A DNA stretch of 64,000 nucleotides from Sclerodactyla briareus (lineage: Eukaryota; Echinodermata; Holothuroidea; Dendrochirotida; Sclerodactylidae), in assembly GCA_026419785.1 (NCBI GenBank), contig JAODTK010002566.1, forward strand, positions 62,001-126,000, in the 5' to 3' direction. Below the pieces are notes generated by a model. That model did not search any database and was not told the DNA's origin. It saw only the letters and a program-made list of their open reading frames with translations. The translations under genes and the position numbers were made by a program. The first letter of the stretch is position 1. Each line of letters opens with the position of its first letter. Positions 59,676 to 64,000 of the stretch are shown here, in pieces.

Positions 59676-59944
59676 CATCATAGAGGGGGGGCTCAGTGCG
59701 CCGCCGTCTAAGCATTTGCACATATCAAAAGCGAACACATCCACTAGGTTTCCTGATAAGCCACAAACTTTCAAAATTGCAAAACCCAATGCAATAGGGG
59801 CACCTATGCCTGACCTTGGTGTCCCTAATCCATATTCAAATTCCTTGGGAGTAAAGGTAGACCCAATCGTGAAAAATCTGACCACATCGTCGCATATTAT
59901 CAGGCAGACTTAGTTGAAGCCTACAAAAGATTTATCAGTTCATT

Positions 59945-60400
59945 TCCCTAATTACCTATACAAATGTGCCAAAAAACCACTCACCATTATCCGTATCTTG
60001 CTACCGAGCTCGAACAAATGAATCAATAAATAGCTATTTCCCTACTGTGGTTAGAGACATCGTGCGCTAATTTAATCAGATTGTGTACACCCTACTCCGA
60101 TACTTTGTACAAAATTTATCCAGATCAGTCCATGGTTTCAGAGATACCTTGCTAAAGTGTGGTCACAAACACCCTAATTACCTAACAAAATGTGCCAAAA
60201 ACCACATCACCATTATCCGTAATCTGCTAACGAGCTCGAACACTGGAATATATAAAATAGGCTAATTCCTACTTGGTTAGAGACTAATCGTGCTCTAAAT
60301 TTAATCAAGATTGTTACCCCCTAACTTTCCATACTTTGTACAAAATTTTCCAGAATCAAATTCCCCCCAAAAAACATGGTTCAGAGATACCTTGCTAAAT
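59945..60400. repeat. Direct duplication of a roughly 220-bp unit
   Basis: CTAATTACCTA, AAATGTGCCAAAAA, CACCATTATCCGTA, CGAGCTCGAACA, GGTTAGAGAC, ACTTTGTACAAAATTT and TTTCAGAGATACCTTGCTAA occur twice in the same order, in copies starting near 59950 and 60170. Confidence 0.88.
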
Positions 60401-60866
60401 TGTGTCCAAACACACAACACCACACAAACACTAAAGTGACTGCTAATTCCTTAGCGAGACAATATAGTGACATAATCACATATGTGTGCCTCATCACCCA
60501 CAGTAACCATCCATGACACAGAGAACTACATTGAGCAAATTTTACTACTTCTACCTTCAGACACTGAACTATAATTTGAGTTTTGGAAGTCAGGTACTCT
60601 GGCAAAGTGATGAAATTATTATCGCAACCAGGCGCTTAATGACTATGTGACCCCTTGACCATCCATATGACGCCGAATCCCCTAATAATAGCGTCCAGGT
60701 GGTCATCATGAGAAACATAACGATATCAAGTGTGAGCTGAATCCAAGCAGATATGTTGTAACATGTGCAGGCAGGAAACCGCCAACGTTCATACCCCCCC
60801 CCAAAATTAACCACCTCCATGAACCCCGTTAAAGATAAATTCATCTCATGTGTATTGAGCATACCT

Positions 60867-60902
60867 TTCAAGTCATCCAAGAGAGTTCTGCTGCCGATGT
60901 CC
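60867..60902 (-). CDS. Candidate small exon of an unidentified minus-strand gene
   Basis: Acceptor ..cccaccccctacag and donor TTGAAAG|GTATGC on the minus strand. The open block reads DIGSRTLLDDLK. It is in the right order to follow the exon at 61257-61379. Too short to identify. Confidence 0.4.
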
Positions 60903-61256
60903 TGTAGGGGGTGGGTCTGGGGGCGCACTGTTAGCAACAGAAGTGCAGAGGTGCTTGATGAAGGATAAACGAACAGCGCGCACATGATCCAGGCTGGTAT
61001 TCAGTTATCCTGCAAGAGGAGGAGAAAAAAACAAAAACATAGCAATGTGGTCATATTTGTCTTTTGTCTGTGGATACTTGCCAAAATAGCCATGTGAACT
61101 TGATGTAAACTCGGCAGTGGAAGACGAAGGTGGTATACATACATATGGAAGACTATTCATCACCTTTATCTTGTCTGAAAGAGACTCTTGTTCTGTGGGG
61201 ATATAGAATTCTGATTGAGCCAGAATTCCACAAGTATCTGTCCAAATACCTCTGAA

Positions 61257-61379
61257 CCATCCAGGTCTCTCCCCCTCGACTGTAGCGCCGTGGTGACCAG
61301 TGAACAGAGAGGAGCTGGCCGATAAAGGACGATGCCTCGTCCCGGATCAGGGACTCCGTCACGTTTCCCAGACTGCCTG
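61257..61379 (-). CDS. Candidate exon of an unidentified minus-strand gene
   Basis: Acceptor ..cgctaaatccacag and donor TTCAGAG|GTATTT. The frame is open across the block: SLGNVTESLIRDEASSFIGQ, then LLSVHWSPRRYSRGGETWMV and QR. GC-richer than its surroundings and rich in plausible codons. Family not recognised. Confidence 0.5.
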
Positions 61380-64000
61380 TGGATTTAGCGAGTGGGAGAG
61401 AACTTAGTTTTATTGATAAATTCAACCTTTATCAGCCTTTGAAACTTCGTGAAAATGAGCATCAATGATATTGCAATGAAAGCCATCGTTCGTCCCATCC
61501 TCTAGAACTTCAGGCATAAGACTGCACTCAAATCATTTCTTCTTCGGAGAAAATGGTGCCTCATCTGTAAATTTTCAAAAAAGAAGCCCGCCCGGCTCAA
61601 ATCAAATATATCGTTGCGCACAGGGACCTATTCCACAATTACAAAATTTTGACCAACTTACTTCGTTTAAACAGTTTTTTTTCAATTGTTGGTTTTTTAT
61701 ATCAGTCAATACATAGATTACCACAGTATGGGTAGCTCGTGGCTGGAAAGGAGGACAGAAATTCAAGGCTGATGGAACTTTAAGTGAGTGAGTGAATTGA
61801 AATTTAAATATTGATATCAATCATAAAAATAAGAAAATAACATTTCGCAGGATAAAGCTATTAAATACAAAAAATAGAATACAATCACACCTAAGCATAT
61901 TGACAATTCATAGTTCCCAACACTCGTAAAAAAATGTCTAAATCAATCGTACCTACGCGGAGGTATACACCTACATGGAATAACTATAAGAGGATTCAAA
62001 GATCAGCAGAAAGACTTCAGGATGATGAAATACAATTCCTTCAATGTATTGGTTCTCATACTATAAATAATACTATATATCATTCGATTGTTCCAAGTGT
62101 ACTCAGTTAAATATAAGAAGTACAGTAAGCAGACTCCACAAAAGAAGCATAGTTGACGTTGTGTAGTACAAATTTATTGAAAATCGAAATTTCTGTTCCC
62201 CTGGAACCTTTTTCAGCGATATTTAACAATCGAGTGACACCAACTTGTACACACATACAGACTAACAAAAACTTCAATAACTACACTTAGCACGGGCGCT
62301 AGGGACGCTTCAGTGATTCCTAGCTCAATTAGTAGGGCTCAATGGTCTCGAGGTCTTTTGTTTAGGGGCCCGTCGGTGAGCGTTCAGCTTGAAGATCCAC
62401 TTCATTTCACTTCCGTTTACTTTGGTCTATATACGTGGGTGGAAAAAAATTTGTTTGTCGCCAGAATCACACACTGGAGATTAGCCATGGAGTGATTTGC
62501 TCGATTGTAGTGCTCCTCGACTGGGAACCCATCACTTATCACGGATGATTTTTTCTGGTTGTTGACCGTAACCGAAACTTTGTTCCCGTTTCACCACCAA
62601 CAACGCCATGGTTTCAAAACGTCACTATGCTTCTTTCCTTTTTTTTGGAAGTCTATCCTTCTTTATAAACATATACTATATATATATTTATGTATATCTG
62701 TAACTAATTGTTACCATTACACATATGTTGTTTTATTTTGTAATCGAAACACCTGCTATTTCCACAACTGTGAGCTTGAATTTAATGAAGATTTTTCGAG
62801 GGGATATATCCGATAGAAACAGTCCTCTGGATGAACTAATACACCCCTCATTGTCGAAACACAAACTACTTTGGATGTTGATAGATCAATAATTGCCAGA
62901 AAAATCCTGTGGGCTTGTGAATTGCTAGCCTTTACCCGGTTGGCTTTTGTACCTGAGGTCGTGCGATCACAACCAAAATGATGATTGAGGGCATGGGACA
63001 GGGCAATTTGCTGTTAGCGATAATAGCAGAAGCTTGAAGCAGCAGAAAGGGAAGTGCTTTGCCGCCACTCAATGTAATCCTTTAATAGCGAAAGGCAAAA
63101 TTTCAATTTTCAAATTTTAGGCAAAAGTATGATGGCCATGTAACAGAAGTTGATGAAAATCTGACCAAGTTCAAAATTTGCATGGATTATGCAAAAGGAA
63201 CATATAAAATCAAACAAAAATTTCAAAGAACTGAAAGTGGCAATACCCTCAGGCTTGTAAAAATTGAGGCCAAATTTCAAACAATACACATTAAGACGAA
63301 TTGAATAGCCTCAAGAACACTGGCTCACCTTCAGCTGAACTGGTGTTCGTCTCCATCTGCCCACCAAACCAGGAAACGGTAAAGCCAATATTTATCAATA
63401 AAGCCTGTTCAGGGTTCTATGTGTCCATATGTCACATACGAGAAACGACAAACATACCATGCTCCATTATGTTATTGTGAGACGTATCGGGGAGGAGAGA
63501 GGGGGGTGGCTATTTGTACAAAGTAAAACTGATATGACCCCTGTGATCTCTGACACATGATTCTTATCTCTTTAACAGTAACCGTGGACTGGTTATGGGA
63601 AACAGCTGAATATTCAGCAAACTTGGAAATCAAGGAAATCATGGGATCTGTGATCAGAATCTCATAATACTAAAAACTTTGAAAAGGTTAAAACCTCACT
63701 TAATTATGACTTTTGTGCCAGAAATTTTAACAAGATCCAGTACATCCAACCCCAAAGAAGCAAATGAAATCAATACTCTGTATGTCTCGATATATCCAGC
63801 TGAAAACCAAGCATATTACACGAACACACACACACCCCAAACGTATTCTCAAACATGCACAACAGACTGATTGGTGAGTCCCTTAATGAACTTCAATCAG
63901 GCAAACAGGTAAAGAGTGACGATGAAAACGTAGAAACTACAAGATATTCATACTCATCGGATCCGTACTGGGGTAATCGGAAACAAAAATTTTGATGAAA
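61380..64000. other. AT-rich sequence without recognised feature
   Basis: No convincing exon, RNA gene or mobile element seen on either strand. Short simple repeats only (TATATA near 62.68 kb, CACACA near 63.83 kb). Confidence 0.5.

Noticed and set aside
59379..59885. 168-codon minus-strand frame
   Set aside because: Crosses the boundary between the foldback arm and the 590-bp element, so it is a composite of unrelated repeats.

Overview
This is an intron-rich, AT-leaning eukaryotic window from an animal. It has long introns, many interspersed and tandem repeats, tRNA-derived SINEs, LINE tails, and long G/C homopolymers. One gene is firmly recognised: the orthologue of SART3 (Prp24/p110, the U4/U6 snRNP recycling factor). 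About nineteen exons lie on the + strand between 1327 and 29942. The translated exons follow vertebrate SART3 in order: HAT repeats, a basic linker, RRM1, RRM2, and the C-terminal signature ending in an ADFAKMFLKK-type motif. The 5' end of the gene (acidic N-terminus and first HAT repeats) lies before the window. The repeat complement, including a long-inverted-repeat element like the TU elements of sea urchins, fits a marine invertebrate, most likely an echinoderm. That assignment is inference, not proof.

Layout. 1-29942: SART3. Its introns carry two minisatellites whose units are copies of the end of the exon just upstream plus its splice donor (1448-2100 and 9497-10122). Other intronic repeats include a roughly 37-bp minisatellite split by a SINE (19.45-21.15 kb), a 41-bp GC-rich minisatellite (28.26-28.84 kb), a C/T-rich stretch (15.93-16.57 kb) and one complete copy of a roughly 590-bp inverted-repeat element. 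30-43.9 kb: no recognised host gene; SINE and LINE remnants, a CATCC-type minisatellite (33.39-34.27 kb) and two more copies of the 590-bp element. 43.9-46.8 kb: candidate exons of an unidentified minus-strand gene. 46.98-48.0 kb: a 52-bp minisatellite interrupted by the 3' end of a CR1/L2-like LINE. 49.0-50.1 kb: a large direct duplication. 55.43-59.69 kb: a copy of the 590-bp element split by a 3.7-kb element with long inverted arms. 60.87-61.38 kb: two small candidate exons of a second unidentified minus-strand gene.

Quality note. Many SART3 exons need single-base insertions to keep the conserved frame, while splice sites and protein similarity are otherwise good. Uncorrected sequencing deletions, typical of a long-read assembly, are the simplest explanation; pseudogenisation is the alternative. 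This limits confidence in exact exon ends and in every ORF elsewhere in the window. I found no defence system, operon or other clearly new gene system. The most unusual observation is the pair of exon-seeded minisatellites in one gene.
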